Source: Malurus cyaneus samueli (taxonomy: Eukaryota > Chordata > Aves > Passeriformes > Maluridae). From it: a DNA stretch of 64,000 nucleotides. The notes below the pieces were generated by a model that worked only from the letters and a program-made list of their open reading frames with translations, did no database searches and was not told the DNA's origin. Shown one piece after another: positions 13,751 through 26,403 of the stretch (position 1 is the stretch's first letter; each line of letters begins with the position of its first letter). A program made the position numbers and the translations under genes. The stretch covers positions 22,218,267 through 22,282,266 of the forward strand of contig CM019214.1 of the NCBI GenBank assembly GCA_009741485.1, read 5' to 3'.

Positions 13751-15479
13751 AGTAAAGTAGGGTTAGTACTAGAATACAATGCGACCTTGTAAGAAGTGAT
13801 GGTGTTATATAGCAAGTGGCATTCTTCTCTCTGAATGATTGCTCCTGGACTCCAGGTTGGAGTTATAAATATGCAGTGGGTTGCTGCAGATAAGCCACAG
13901 ATTACAACTGTACATTTAGTTTTCTGAGAATTCTTCTCCTCTGAGAAGAGGAGAAGAATACATTCTGTTGTTCTGACCAAATGCCTTTTACTCACAGATT
14001 GGTGTACAGTCTATGGGAACTTTAGTTTTATTGCTGTGTTTGAGACTATCCAAGTCATAGATGCAAGCATTAATTATAAACATTACAGATGATCCTTTGA
14101 TAACTTGTAACAAATTGCCTTCTCATAGTACAACATAGGTGGAAGATCATTATTCAGATTAACTAGCACATACTTTAATATCCTCCAAATTTATCTTATA
14201 AAATGCATGACATATTCATCAAAATAAAGACTGTCCTGCAAAATTTGGGACAGATGGCAGTGCAAGATGACATCTTTTCTAAATGTGTCAAAATATTCAC
14301 TCAGTCAAGCAATACGATTGGTTGCACATTGTGGGTGCATTATTAAAATAACAAAAGCAGAAAAATTCACTTGCATGAACACCTGCTGCTAGAGTAACTT
14401 AATATAAGTAAGCCAAAACATATAACTAAGTAATATAAATATAATTACTTCACTGACAAATAAGTTAATAGTGTAATGTGGCTACTGTATTGTCATTTTT
14501 AAAACATTTTAAGTCATTGAATTACACCTGTATTTAGATTTACAACATTTAAAACCTAAACATCCATTCCTAAGTGACACTTAAGGAAGTATTCCTTCAT
14601 ACCATATTAAAAAAACTGTGTAAGAACAGACACACAACAGGCCTACTGCTGTCTGCTAGATGGTATCTTTAGATAAGATAGTATATATTCCTTTACCACT
14701 TGAAACAGGAGAGCATAGAAATTATTGATGAGCTCAATATAACAGACAATTCAGATTTGAGAATATACAAAACACTATCTGTTCTCTACTGAGGATCTGA
14801 CATGGGGCAGAAATGAAGCATCTAAAGCTGCAGGGTTTTTTTCTTTTTCAGAATTGAAAATCTAAAAAAACTCAGCCTACGGAATCTAATATAACTGTTG
14901 TGGCAGGAAATCTCATAAAGGTATGATTTTTTTGTTTCAAATTATGGCAAGATCTTCAAGACCTCCTTATTTTGTTCTCTGCTTTGTTCTCAGAGAACTC
15001 AGGCAATCCTCACCTGTTGTTCATCCAGGGTCTCACACTCAGGACAGTGTTCAGTTTTATTATTAAACTGATCAAGCAAATATGCTGTGGAGTGAAGCAA
15101 AATGTGTGTGTGGAGGCCTGAGAATACACTTGCTACAATGCCCTCAGTCTGAAACTGTTCACAGGAGTGAACCAGAGTTGGCAATAACCACAGGGTCCCC
15201 ACGTGACCATCGCTTAGCTAGTTTAGTGGCTAGCTAATTAAAATATAAACATCAAATAACTGGTGTCCTTTTAAAAAAAAAATAGGAAATCTGTTTAAAC
15301 GACTGGGCACAGGGCAAAAGTCTGCGTGGGAGGACGGGAACAGGAACAAAATGCTTCATTGCTTGGTGTGCAATTATACCACCAGCTCCATGAAAACGCA
15401 GATGGGTGAATATGGTACCAACAGGCTGGTACTGTAGAAAGTACTGCTTAAAAGGGTTAACAAAGACTGCACTTGCTGT
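13751..15479. other. Intergenic DNA between the LTR and the CpG island
   Basis: AT-rich sequence with no gene or recognised repeat. The palindromic string TTCTCCTCTGAGAAGAGGAG at 13932-13951 is a possible small hairpin. Confidence 0.6.
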
Positions 15480-15531
15480 GCATGAGCACGGAGCAGAGAG
15501 ATCGGCAGTGTGAACGGTGCGATCCTCCCGA

Positions 15532-15556
15532 ACACACACACACACACACACACACA
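15532..15556 (+). repeat. (CA)n microsatellite
   Basis: A run of about 12 CA dinucleotides at the upstream edge of the CpG island. Confidence 0.95.
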
Positions 15557-15803
15557 AACAGGGACACAGGGACAGCCTCTCTGCTCCGTGTGCGCCGTGC
15601 CCACCTGTCCAGCCCCCGGTACCCAGCCCGGCTCTGCCGGCGCCGCTCCGCGCGGGGATGCGCCGCTCCTTGGCGGGGGGCTGTGGATGGAGATGCGGTT
15701 TCTGTAGCGCTGGGCCGGCTGCGGGGAGCCATTGGCTGGCGGCATTGTGAATTTCATTCAGTTTGGGCCAATAGCGGGAGGAGAGCGCCGGTACAGCCTG
15801 GAC

Positions 15804-15852
15804 CTCTCCCCCTCCCTCTCCCCCTCCCCCCCCCCCCTCCCTCCCTCTCCCA
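15804..15852 (+). repeat. Polypyrimidine tract in the CpG island
   Basis: About 49 bases of nearly pure C/T with C runs up to about 12 lie just downstream of the CCAAT boxes. The complementary strand is G-rich with several G runs, so it could form a G-quadruplex or triplex. Confidence 0.8.
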
Positions 15853-16231
15853 GCTCGCCTTGCCTTGCAGATCAGTCTCTCCGCGGCTCGGTCTTTCTGC
15901 ATAGGCAATCACAGCTCCTACTTGCAGACTCAACTCTCCCCCTCGCACCGTTTGCAATGAATTTTCTGCCTGAATGTAGGTCGCTTACAACCGAGAACAC
16001 GAGTTTCCTTCAAATTCAGTGTTGTTGTCTTTCTTCTTGTTATTTTTAATTTTTCCCCCCTTTCGTGGTCATTGCATTCCTTTGGAGAAGCCAATCGCAT
16101 TGGATTCCAAAAAGGAGAGCAGGAACCGTATATGAATAATCCTGGCTGCATGATAGCCCGAGAGGATTTCCTGAAAGATTCTGGCTGTGTAAAAAAGACC
16201 CCTATGCTTCTGCAGCTATCCCAGTGTTAAG
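15850..16231 (+). other. Candidate noncoding first exon (NLGN4 exon 1)
   Basis: The sequence AAG|GTAGGAGT places a good splice donor at 16232, just downstream of the CCAAT-box cluster. The 5' end is not determined. I chose about 15850, after the pyrimidine tract, as a working limit. Two upstream ORFs lie here: ATG at 15957 (about 30 codons) and ATG at 16132 (32 codons). More CCAAT boxes lie at 16091-16095 and, reversed, at 16099-16103. Either they are downstream elements or transcription starts further downstream than assumed. The link to the coding exon 46.8 kb away is inferred. Confidence 0.4.
16132..16230 (+). CDS. Candidate upstream ORF of 32 codons ending at the exon 1 donor
   Basis: This ATG-started frame begins MNNPGCMIAREDF and ends with TAA at 16228-16230, one base before the splice junction. 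The Kozak context is weak (T at -3). Its composition looks protein-like rather than low-complexity. I recognise no homologue. It could be a regulatory uORF or chance. Confidence 0.25.
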   Translation: MNNPGCMIAREDFLKDSGCVKKTPMLLQLSQC

Positions 16232-16308
16232 GTAGGAGTACCGGATTTGCAGTTTGAGTGTTCATTTTCATTCTTTTTTTTTTCTGTTGCTTTTTTTATC
16301 ACCCCCCA

Positions 16309-16332
16309 CCTTTTTTTTTTTTTTTTTTTTTT
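16309..16332 (+). repeat. Poly(T) tract
   Basis: An uninterrupted T run of about 24 lies 80 bases into the presumed intron 1, downstream of the donor at 16232. Confidence 0.9.
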
Positions 16333-18256
16333 CTCGCGAGGGTGGGGGAAGAGAGGGAGAGGTGTTGCAGTTGGTACTCTGGCAAAGGGCGAGCAGTTTG
16401 CTGCAGTCGTCTGTGCTTTTACTTTTCCCATCATGATAAAGCGATACTTTCTTTCTGACATTTCCACCATCATACGCGATCTTGTTGTCACATATGCATA
16501 TTTATGCAAATTTATTTCTTTTTTGCCCACTTCGGTCTCGTTCCTTATATGCCCCTTGCACCATAATTTGTTTGGAGGCATTTTGCTGCAATCAGCTATT
16601 TGGAAAGGCTTTGAGGTTTTGTGTGAGATGTTTACAAAGTAGCTCTGCCTTACAGGGAAATAAACAGAAGAGTGTGGAGGAGAGGAGGGAAAAATATCTG
16701 CAGTACAGGCAGAGAGAAAGAGCGAAGCCAGTTTCTTGCAAGCGCGGAGAGGGGCAGGAGCGGTACCTCATGCTCTGTGTGCGCCTGTGGTTTTCAGGGA
16801 AACACAAAACCGACACGTAGGTTTTTGGTTAACCACTTTCCTTGCCATCACCACAGCCACGAAAAACCAAAAAGGGACAGTGACAGGACGTGGGGAGGTT
16901 GGGGGGAACGACAAGGGAGGCGGCTGCTCAGAGGAAATCTTGGTTCTTCTTGGATTAAGCGGTTCACCCGCTCTCGCTTGAGCTGTTCTATAGTGGTTTT
17001 CTCTCCCCCCCCCTCCTTTTTCTTCTTTCTCTTCTCTTTCTCTCTTCTTCTTTTTCTTTATTTCCTTTCCGGCACGGGTAAAATGCCCGCTTTTGTGATG
17101 GGCATGGGCTTCCGCACGTGATGGAGCGGGGACTGGCACTGGGGAGAGCCAGCGTGCGCGGACCGGTAGCGGGGGGGCGGGGGGAAGAAAGGAAAAAAAA
17201 AAAAAAGACAAGCAGACCCACCATCACCCCCCCCTCCCGTCCCCCAGCTCGGCAGTAAATCGTCTCTGCAAAGCGGGCGGGCGGGGCGGCGGGGGCGTGA
17301 GGCGCCTCCGCGGCCGCCGCGCTTTGCCCCTTCCCCGCGGGAGAGGCCGTCGGCAGCCCGCACCGCCCGGAAAGGGGGGCGGCCCCGCTGCAGCCGCCCT
17401 GACGGACGGGGAGCGATCCGCGCCGTTCCGCCCGCCCGCCCCCGCACACATGTGGCGGCGCGCAGGGCGGGCGGCGGGGCGCGCCCCGCGGCGCCGCTGC
17501 GAAGGGGCGGACACGGGCAGCGGAGCGGCCGGGGCGGTGTCCCGCGTCGTGCCTGGACGGGCTAAGAATAGATGGCGTCGCGGCCGGGAAACTTGGCCGG
17601 TTCGGGCGGCCGGCGTGGGGGGAAGAGAAGTTTGCGGGGGACGCGGCAGAGGCGGGAGCGGCCGCCAGTGCGCTGCGGCCCTTGAGCCGCGCGCCCGCCG
17701 CCCCCGCGCCGCAGCGCCGCGCGCCCGCCGCGGGAGAGCGCGAGCCGAGCGGGAAATTGGGGCCGTTCGTCGGGATCGGGATGGCAGCGGGAACGGACAG
17801 CGGCCGAGAGCAGCGGGAACCCCGCTCAGCACAGCCCCGGGGGCCCGGCCACACAGCCTCGGCCGGCCGCTGAGCCAGGAGGGGCGGCAGCGCCTGAACC
17901 GTGCTACAGGGTACCGTGCTACAGGGTGCCGTGCCTGACCCTGTGCCCGCTGTCCGTCTGCACCTCCGCGGAGGCGCTGCCTGTCCTGCCCGCACAGCCC
18001 ACTTCGGATGTTTTGTATTTAGAGATAACACCACCACAAAACCCCAAAACACACCCCCTCCCCCCCATTCAAACCCCTTAGCCATTTTGATCAGTGTTGA
18101 AAGCAAACACTGCTACAATTCTAGCCTGGTTTTAAATTAGTAACGTTAAGGACATATGTGTTTAGGAGATTAGAATTTAAAGCTTAATTAGAGGAATTTG
18201 CAATCAGTTACAAGCCAAAATGGAAATCTCGTGCCTAATTCCCTCCTTTCAAAACT

Positions 18257-18264
18257 ATACATAC

Positions 18265-18304
<40 letters not shown>

Positions 18305-18315
18305 ATGTATATATA
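18257..18315 (+). repeat. (TA)n(TG)n compound microsatellite
   Basis: Alternating TA dinucleotides are followed by about 12 GT units and a second short TA run. Confidence 0.95.
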
Positions 18316-21300
18316 ACTGGTAATGCAGAGACCTCGTGTGTTAAAGGGTAATATTTTGTCCCATGGCATTTAGGACAAAAATTAAGTTTTTATTAGATAT
18401 ATAAATGCTCTGTTAGCAGTAAAGAAATAAACTCTTTGTCACCTTAAGAAGCAATTATTTCCACTAGTTTGAATTCCTAGGTAAGAGCACGGCTTTGCAT
18501 TGTGAAAGTGAACTGATTTCCTATGTCAAATGAACCATGCATCTTATTTTGTTTGCAAAAAAATACTTTATATCCTATCTATTAATATTTTTGTAGGCTT
18601 CTATATAGGTAGCCCCTACACAGATGTGCATTAAAGCAGGAAATTCCAAGTATTTTTTGCTTATACTGCTGAGTAGAGGGTTGCATGCATTGTCTTATGA
18701 ATCATAGTCCAATGAATCATTAAGGTTTGAGAACCATGAAAACATGTCATTCAGTCTCTGCTTACTCAAAACAGCAATACCTACAGTGGCATGTAACTTT
18801 CTCAGAATAATAGAAAAAGAAATTTAACTTTGACATAATTTGTATAATCTTGAAATTATTAGTCATTTGTATATAAATACAGCTGTTATTGCTGTCTTTC
18901 TCTCTCTCTTCTCTATTCATATGTCAGAGTATCGTGTAGATCCAATTTTTGTTGGTAGGTTATGTGCAAAGGCAACCTATTAAGTTGTACCAGATACTAA
19001 AACTAAAATTCAGTTTGACATCCTAAACGTCTTGGTTCTCAAGAGACCAAGCTAATATAGGGCTAATTTAAATTATTTCTTTAAATATTCACTGAATGTA
19101 ATGGTCTTTAGTTTTGGGCTCTACTGGAATACATTCATATAGATAAGAAAATACATTTTCTTTCTTCTGCATTTCTGGAGGGAGTGATTACTCGCCCACT
19201 ATTGTTTTAAAATGCAGTACTGGATCACAATCATGTAGAATGTAAACTCAGAAATTCCCAGGTTTTTTTCTTGATCAGCAAAGCACACTGATCAGTATAA
19301 TTTCTTATAAAGGCATCACAGTGTGAGCAAACAAAAGCAAGCCTCATAGCGTGAACAAAACAGGCCAACTGGATTAAATTAGGACAAGTGATAAAACTGG
19401 TAGTTTTACTGGAGATGCCATACTAGCCTATGTATTTTGTAGTCTTCCAAATACTTTATCTTTTAGCTGATCCCATGTTCTTGGGCAGATCATTCACCTG
19501 AAAATTTTTACATTTGGTAAAAAATGTCAATCCTAATAGCATCCTTCAGCTGGAGACCTGTCATGTCGAGATGAAGGCAAGAGGCAGAAAGAAAACCTGT
19601 TTAGCTGAAGCTTTGTATTAAAAATATTATATAGAAACTAGGATCTGTTTGGCTTTTATTTTTATTTTTTAACAAAAGAGTGATTCAAACAACATTTACT
19701 GATTGCTACATAGAGGTTTGCACATTTGTTTTTGACAGGTTCTCAATACAGCCTGCTCCTGGCCTTTCAAACATGCACGCTGCTATTTGATGGCTGAATC
19801 ACATAGTGTAAAGAACAGCTCCACCTGGGTAGGACAGGAATAAGCATCATGCTATAACCAGCGTATAATTTAGTCATTCTGTCGCTTGAAGACTTGTCAT
19901 CAGGATTCAAGATCTCTTCTGCATGAGTAAATTGGTTAGTTATGTGCACTGAATTACAAGGCCATGAGTCTTTAAAGAAATAAAAATCTGATAAAACATA
20001 AACACAAGCTGCACAAATCAATAGAAGTATCTCATGTCCAGCTGCAGCTATCCTCTGTCACAGTTTAACTCAGCTGCTCTCAAGCAATGTTTGTAAAGCA
20101 TTTATGCTGTGAGCCATTTCGATCTTCACATTTGACAGGGTTATGTACTCAACTATGTCACCTTTTAATGGTTCTCCACTTCTCAATGTGTTTGCTTTAG
20201 TAGTCCCCAGATTGGATGTGAAAGAAAAATAAAAAAGCACCAATAAAATAACCCCAAATGCCAAAGAGAAAAACCACCTTGTTGTCCTAATAGAGGAAGA
20301 GCAAGTAACAAATTTTATTGACAATGCTCTTGGAAAATTTTTAGAAATGAGATAGGACACAATGGTAATAAACTTTTCACAACTTGGAAATGGGCATAAG
20401 GGTAGGGAATAGAAAATTGAAAGGTAAGATTTTTAGATAGTCTGCAGTGGTTGAATGTAAAAGGTTGAAAATTATTCTGAAGATGTTTCCAGCAAGCTCA
20501 TCCCTCTTTAACTCATGTAAATAAATGGGGATGAATTTTGACTTTAAAAATAAGCTGTATATGAAGCAGGGTTACTTTATGGCTTGCATACATAGCTGAC
20601 ATGAGAGTCTGAATTGAAGCAGCCCTTGTAGAATGCTGGCTTATCCTGTGAGATCTGCAATGGAGTTTACCAGTGTCTCACTAATTCAAACCGAATGCAT
20701 TACCACATGCTGGAACGCTCCCTAGCTAGGAATGCTCAGATTTGTACTGTAATAATCTAAAAATAAATTGTAGTCACTGAAATCACAATGTATGATTCCT
20801 TCAGCTGTCTTCTGTGCTGAGCCCACACACCACTCAGTGTCATAGGACGTATTTCAGTAAGTGTACACCACTGACTAGCTTCAGTGGAGGGTTAGGATTT
20901 TCCATGCTTGTCTATCTTCTGTTATTTATGTGCTAACTGAGACTTGCAACTTGATGGGGAAGCTTAGCCTTTCAAGAGAGGTAAGCTTTGAAAATGAGTG
21001 GCACTCTTACTGATTCTGCAGTGACTGTTACAATTTCACATATAGTATGAATGCATATAAATAGAAATTTGTATATACCTTTGTATGAACTTATTTTGAA
21101 ATAAATTAAAAAATTTTGAGATTTATTTACACGAATCATTAAGACTAAGCCACTTCAATGTTCCACCATAATAGATGACAGATGAAATAGCAGTGGCATG
21201 GTTTGGCGGTAGCAAACTTCTATCTAGCAGTGTTTTTCAGATTTGCATCTGTTGAATGCAGTAGAGAAATGAGATAGACCACTGCTTCTCTGCACAGCTG

Positions 21301-24300
21301 AGTTCAGAAGGAAGATCTATCCTTTGTCCTCCAGCTGGAGGTAGTCATTGTTAATTAGGAGAGGTCTAGAACAGCCAGAAATGAAAGAGGACAATAATGA
21401 ATAGGATCTCTGTCCCAAAGTGTTAATTGAAGTGGTCTAATAGCTTGATTATTTTGAAACTGTCTGTTACTGTCGTGTCTGTGTGGGCTCTAGGCCCCGT
21501 ACAGCCCTAGAAGGAACAGATTTTCAAGCCCTGTAATGTTGCTGTCAAGTCTTTCCAGGACTGACCAGCGATTCTGGTCAGTGCCATCATGTGGTGATCT
21601 TGTGATATTGTTGTCAGACATAGCTGGGTTAGTGATCAAGCTCCTTGATGTGTTAACATCATTTTGGACCCTTAGTGAGAAGATAGGCAGTTCAATGCCA
21701 ACAAGTCTTTCAAAAATCTGTTACGAGAAATATTATGGAGAGGGCTCAAATAAATTAGTTAAGTTTTCTGTAACTGAGTTTCTTTTACAGTTTTAAACTA
21801 TGGTGGAAAGTAAGCAGACAGAGTTCAACAACTTCTTGCTTAGTGTGTTTTTTTGCTCCAAAACAGATTTTGCAGAAATCAACTCCAAATACGTATTTGC
21901 TCTATTCCAGTAAACAAATAACACATTATACGTCACACTTTCGTCTTGTGACATATAAAAGCCCTACTTTGTATCCATCCAAATGCAATAAAACCAGGAC
22001 AGGGCTGTTTTGAAATAGACTATTTTGAAATAAAATAATTTTGAATCAAGTCAGATTTTTAATGTTTATTCATATATCTTCATTTTGTATTGACTTTTAT
22101 AGTACTGATTTTAGACTTAAGTTTTGTGTAAATCTTGTGCCAGACAGTTTTTCTCATCTTAAATAAAGTTTTTTTTCAGACACTACACAGAACTCTGCAA
22201 CTAAAAAGAACAGGGGTTTAACTCAAAAATTATCAATGGTTTAACCATACAACTAAGAATCCTTTTTCTGAAAATAAATAAGCTCTCCTTCCCCTCCACC
22301 CCCCTTTCTCTCTTTCTTTATTTTACTCCAACATATATATAGTTTATCACTTATATATTACTTATCCATGAAATACCTCTGTAGAGTACTTGGTCATATA
22401 CAGAACAAATTATCTTAAAATTATATAAGAAAAATGTTTATTCTTTGAGATATGATTCTCCTTTTTCTCATCTACAGTGAATGTTTTCCAGATCTATATT
22501 TTCAAATAAAATAAAATGAGTATATTATTCCTATAGCACACCATATAAAATATAAACCATATGCTCTCTAATGTACAATACATTTTCACTCATTTTCTTA
22601 CTGGACATAGCATAAACCATTAATATTAAAAGACTTGTGCAAAGGACCAAGAGAAACAGATCACTGACAGACTAGTGTCATGCAATGAGGTCTGTTGGAT
22701 TCAGTGCAAAGATACCTGTTAATTTCAAAAGGCTTTTGGTCAGGTCCTCAAGAAAGTAGTATTTGGATAACATGGTGTGGATTGTTTCCATAGAGCTGAC
22801 TATATAATATATAATACTTTAAAGTTTTCTCCCAACTTCCCATTAAAGTCTGCTAATGAAATTGCCTTCAAACCTTTGTTCAAAAAAAAGAGAATATAGG
22901 CTCTGAGAAATAATACATCTCCATCCCTTCCTTGCCTTCCTTGAAGATCTTGTTTATAAGCATGGATGATTATGCACTCCAAAAGAGTATGCTATATGGT
23001 ATAGGAGCATGCACTGTCTCAACTTATGTTTTATTGGTGACTGTGTTTATAAAGACAAATGGTTATACAGACTTGCTTCCATCTGTGATTTTTTCTGAAG
23101 TTTCTTGGATTTGCTTGTCAGAGAAACTGGGCATGTGTTAGATGGAGTACTCACATTCAGTCTGTTCACCTTTTCTTTCAGTTATCTTATTAGTTGTGGT
23201 GGTGCTCATGTTTTTGCCAACTCTACAAACTAGCATTTGAATACCGGTAAATAATTCCCCTGGATGCTCAGTTGGACTGTTCTTGGATCATAGATTTCAA
23301 TATTATACTACAGATGATTCTTGGCAAAAAAAAAGGCACAAAAATTCTCACCTGGATTCCAGAAAACTTATGCAAGAAGTGGTGAAGTCAATGTGAATCT
23401 GGTACATCTGCCATTACCAAAACTCTCTGGAATCTATTAAGCAACAGGAATGTATCTGGATTTCATGGGATGTCTTGGGAAAAGAGTGAACAAAGGTTGT
23501 AGCAACAACTGGAGGATGCGGTTAGTGAGTTTGTGCTGTATGAAATGTACCCTTCACCCAAACTTTAGTGCAGATGGTCCAATGCAGAACTTCAGGACCA
23601 CATTCATCAATCACAGAGTTCCTTCTCAATCAGATACATAGTCACTGATTTGTTTGCTATAGCCTCCCAATCTCTTATAATGTATATTATATCATTATTA
23701 ATCATAATAATATAATTTTTATGTATGCCTACTGCATTTTATAACATCTACATGAAAGCAAAGATAAGTTCTTAGTACACGATGATGTGAGGGGAAGTAG
23801 AACTTTCTGCAAATTATGCACAGCTGGACAGAGGAGCTGTGGTGCCTGAGGCTGTGAATTTGTATTAACACAGCCAGCAGTAGGTCTGCTGACTGAATTA
23901 GAAACGTTCAGTGTGTGTAGTTTTCAAATGTGCAGGTGGTGAATTTGGGGACAGATGATGCAGAGCCAGTGGTTTTGACAGATTAAATAATAGCAGTTGG
24001 CATAAGTGGAAATTAATTGTGGAGCTGGACTAGAGAGCTTGCATGTTAATTTTTATGCTCATTGTGATAATACTTTGATTTAGTTCAGGTACACAAATTA
24101 CAGTGCAGGATGGGTGGACTTACTGCTTTGATCTAAACAATATAATGGTGTTAAGAAAATACATTAGTTTGTTTAACCTTCCATATGTTATGTCTTTCTT
24201 TTTCTCAAGATCTTGTGGCTAACTGTGAGTTACAGTTTTTGAAGATATATGATTCTTGTTTATATTTGTTTGATGTCATCTTTACATAGAGATGTTTCAA

Positions 24301-24348
24301 ATACAGTGCCTTAGGAATATGCTAATGAAGGCCCCTGGCACTTACATT

Positions 24349-24354
<6 letters not shown>

Positions 24355-24384
<30 letters not shown>
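24355..24384 (+). repeat. Poly(A) tract
   Basis: Thirty consecutive A residues followed by GAAGAAGAAAATAAA. No adjacent gene-like sequence was seen, so there is no support for a processed pseudogene. Confidence 0.95.
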
Positions 24385-24386
<2 letters not shown>

Positions 24387-26000
24387 AGAAGAAAATAAAC
24401 TAGAAGAGCCAGTAAAATTTTTATACTTTTGTATTGTGAAAGGCATGCTGCACTGATTTATCTCTCCTCATACAGAGGTACAGAAGTACAGAGGTGTGAT
24501 GTTACTGAAGTGCAGGGAATTAATGATGCAGTTAGCATGTGCCATTACTCTTACACCAAGTTGTTATGGTCATAGAGAGGCATGCAAGCACAAGCAAAAT
24601 TCTAGGAGAGCTGGCAGACCCTCTTTTGTGCTGTTGTGTAGCAAATGTGTATTTATCCTTGTAATTTTCAATCTGTATTTTGTTTTTCCTGTTTTCCTTA
24701 TTTCCATTGGCTTTGGAAATAAGATATTCTAGGGAATTATCCTCTTGTGCAAATCTGTCTTGTGTATAAAAGTTTTAGCTTGGGAAAACTGAAATTAAAG
24801 CATGTAGTTAGAATCTTTCTCTTTCATCCTTTTCTGGAAGCTTATTGTTGTTGTTTGCTTTTCTTTTTCTGTAACTTTATAATTTTTCATAGCATCCCAG
24901 AACTTGTGAAATATTTTCCCCTCATGATACAATAAAGGTGTAATACTGATCAATATGGTGACCAGTAAAGTAGAAACTCCATTATCTCTTGGGTGATTTG
25001 TGTTAGCAGTTCTCTTATGCTGAATTTGAGTGTCTTTTTGTGAAAGATTTCTTGTTCTGGCAATCAAAATTGCATTATCAATGTTGAAGTTATAGTAGCA
25101 ATGCTAGTAGAAAGGACAGGAGATGGGAGCAGTTGCAATAGTGCTAATGTGTTGAATTCTCTTAGCTTTTAACAGATAAGGTTGGAAAGCTAAATAAGTC
25201 TTGCATTTTGTGTGGAAGTAAATGATCATTGGATAATAACACTTCATAGAAATATCCTTCTGTGGTAGATTTCATTTTCTGTTTGCCGCTGGAGAGTGGT
25301 CATTTGGTTAGGCTTGACACTTCACTGCTTCCTGAAACCAGTTAGAGCTGGTTTATTCCCCAGGAAACAAAATGTGTAAATTGGAGAAGATACTGTCTGG
25401 AGCCTGAGATATCAATAACGATGATGGAGAAATGGCAGTTCCATTTTGAGAGACAACTAATGGGTTTCTTAACAGCAGTGATAGCACTTGTAACACCACT
25501 TCTAGCTCTTAAGGCTTGAAAGCTAAGCACTAAAGCATTTTCATGTCTAAGATGAGGAGATTGCATATTGCCATTCTTATCTTCTCTGTGAAAGGTGAGG
25601 ATGCTTCCTAAGTGACCCAACCCCTCCCTCTCTCACTTACCATTCCCAACTTGGTGGGGTATTTTCCTTTTCTTTCTTATTATTGTCTCAAGAGGCCCAT
25701 CCTGGTCAGAGTTGGTAAACAGGCTCTGAGTTGAAGGCATTGACCAGTTTCAAAGGAAGGTTAACATGATTAACTTCCATAGGAAAAGAATATGATGATA
25801 AACAGGGACAGTAGACACACGAGAGCATAAAGCAGTAGGAGGAATGGCAGTTGAAATACTGTGTTCTTGAGAACTTAAAACAGCAGGATATAAATTAAGG
25901 TGGATTTACAGTGGGAGGTGATACTTTTGGACCTGAGGGTTTGGTTTAGTCTGATGGGGTACAATGTAGAAGTTATCAGCCAAGGTAAAAATGTGACTTT

Positions 26001-26026
26001 TATTATCATCATCATCATCATCATCA
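26001..26026 (+). repeat. (ATC)n trinucleotide microsatellite
   Basis: About eight ATC units. They encode the Asp run in a spurious - strand ORF. Confidence 0.95.
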
Positions 26027-26269
26027 GTGTGGAAATCTAGACTGTACACTTTGAAATTGAGTCTGTTTTCTTCTGAATAATTATTTTTGTGTTCTAATAA
26101 AGTATTTCTTGAAAAAAAGCCATTGTTTTTCAAGGAAACCATATCCATGATGATACCACTGAATATATTTCTTGTTAGGAAGTTTGCTGGTTTGCTTATT
26201 GGTGTTTATGCTGTTTGTCCCAAGAATGATAATAAATCATCTTTTTTGTTTCATTTCAAATACTTGGCT

Positions 26270-26370
26270 TTTTTGGTTGTTGGATTTTTTCTTTTTTTCC
26301 CCCAAAATTCCAATTTTTTTTTTTTTTGTTTGGTTTTTTTTTTTTTTTCCTTTTGTGTTTTTTTGTGTGT

Positions 26371-26401
<31 letters not shown>

Positions 26402-26403
26402 TT
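26270..26403 (+). repeat. T-rich low-complexity block
   Basis: About 130 bases dominated by T runs with scattered G and C. Phe-rich ORFs over it are artefacts of composition. Confidence 0.9.

Larger units (their letters stand above)
15480..17960 (+). promoter_or_regulatory. CpG island, probable NLGN4 promoter region
   Basis: This is the only large CpG-rich stretch in the window apart from the minisatellite. It has two dense parts, about 15580-15800 and 17130-17960, with a less GC-rich middle. The first part has a reverse CCAAT box (CCATTGG, 15729-15735) and a forward one (CCAAT, 15768-15772), followed by pyrimidine tracts. No convincing TATA box was seen, as is usual for CpG-island promoters. 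The second part has an E-box CACGTG (17115-17120), a G-rich tract near 17166-17185 and an ATGGCG motif in the context AATAGATGGCGTCG near 17572, which resembles a YY1 site. Assignment to NLGN4 rests on strand, on the donor at 16232 and on the lack of another gene. The island could also drive a divergent noncoding transcript. Confidence 0.65.

Noticed and set aside
15252..15908. 218-codon - strand ORF and overlapping ORFs across the CA repeat
   Set aside because: The frame runs through a microsatellite and a C-rich tract, with no domain or homology seen.
16988..18106. 372-codon - strand ORF and overlapping Arg/Pro/Ala-rich ORFs on both strands
   Set aside because: They lie in a CpG island where high GC removes stop codons. 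Composition is low-complexity and overlapping frames on both strands are equally open.
24355..24384. Poly(A) as the tail of a processed pseudogene
   Set aside because: No gene-like sequence or polyadenylation signal precedes it at the right distance.
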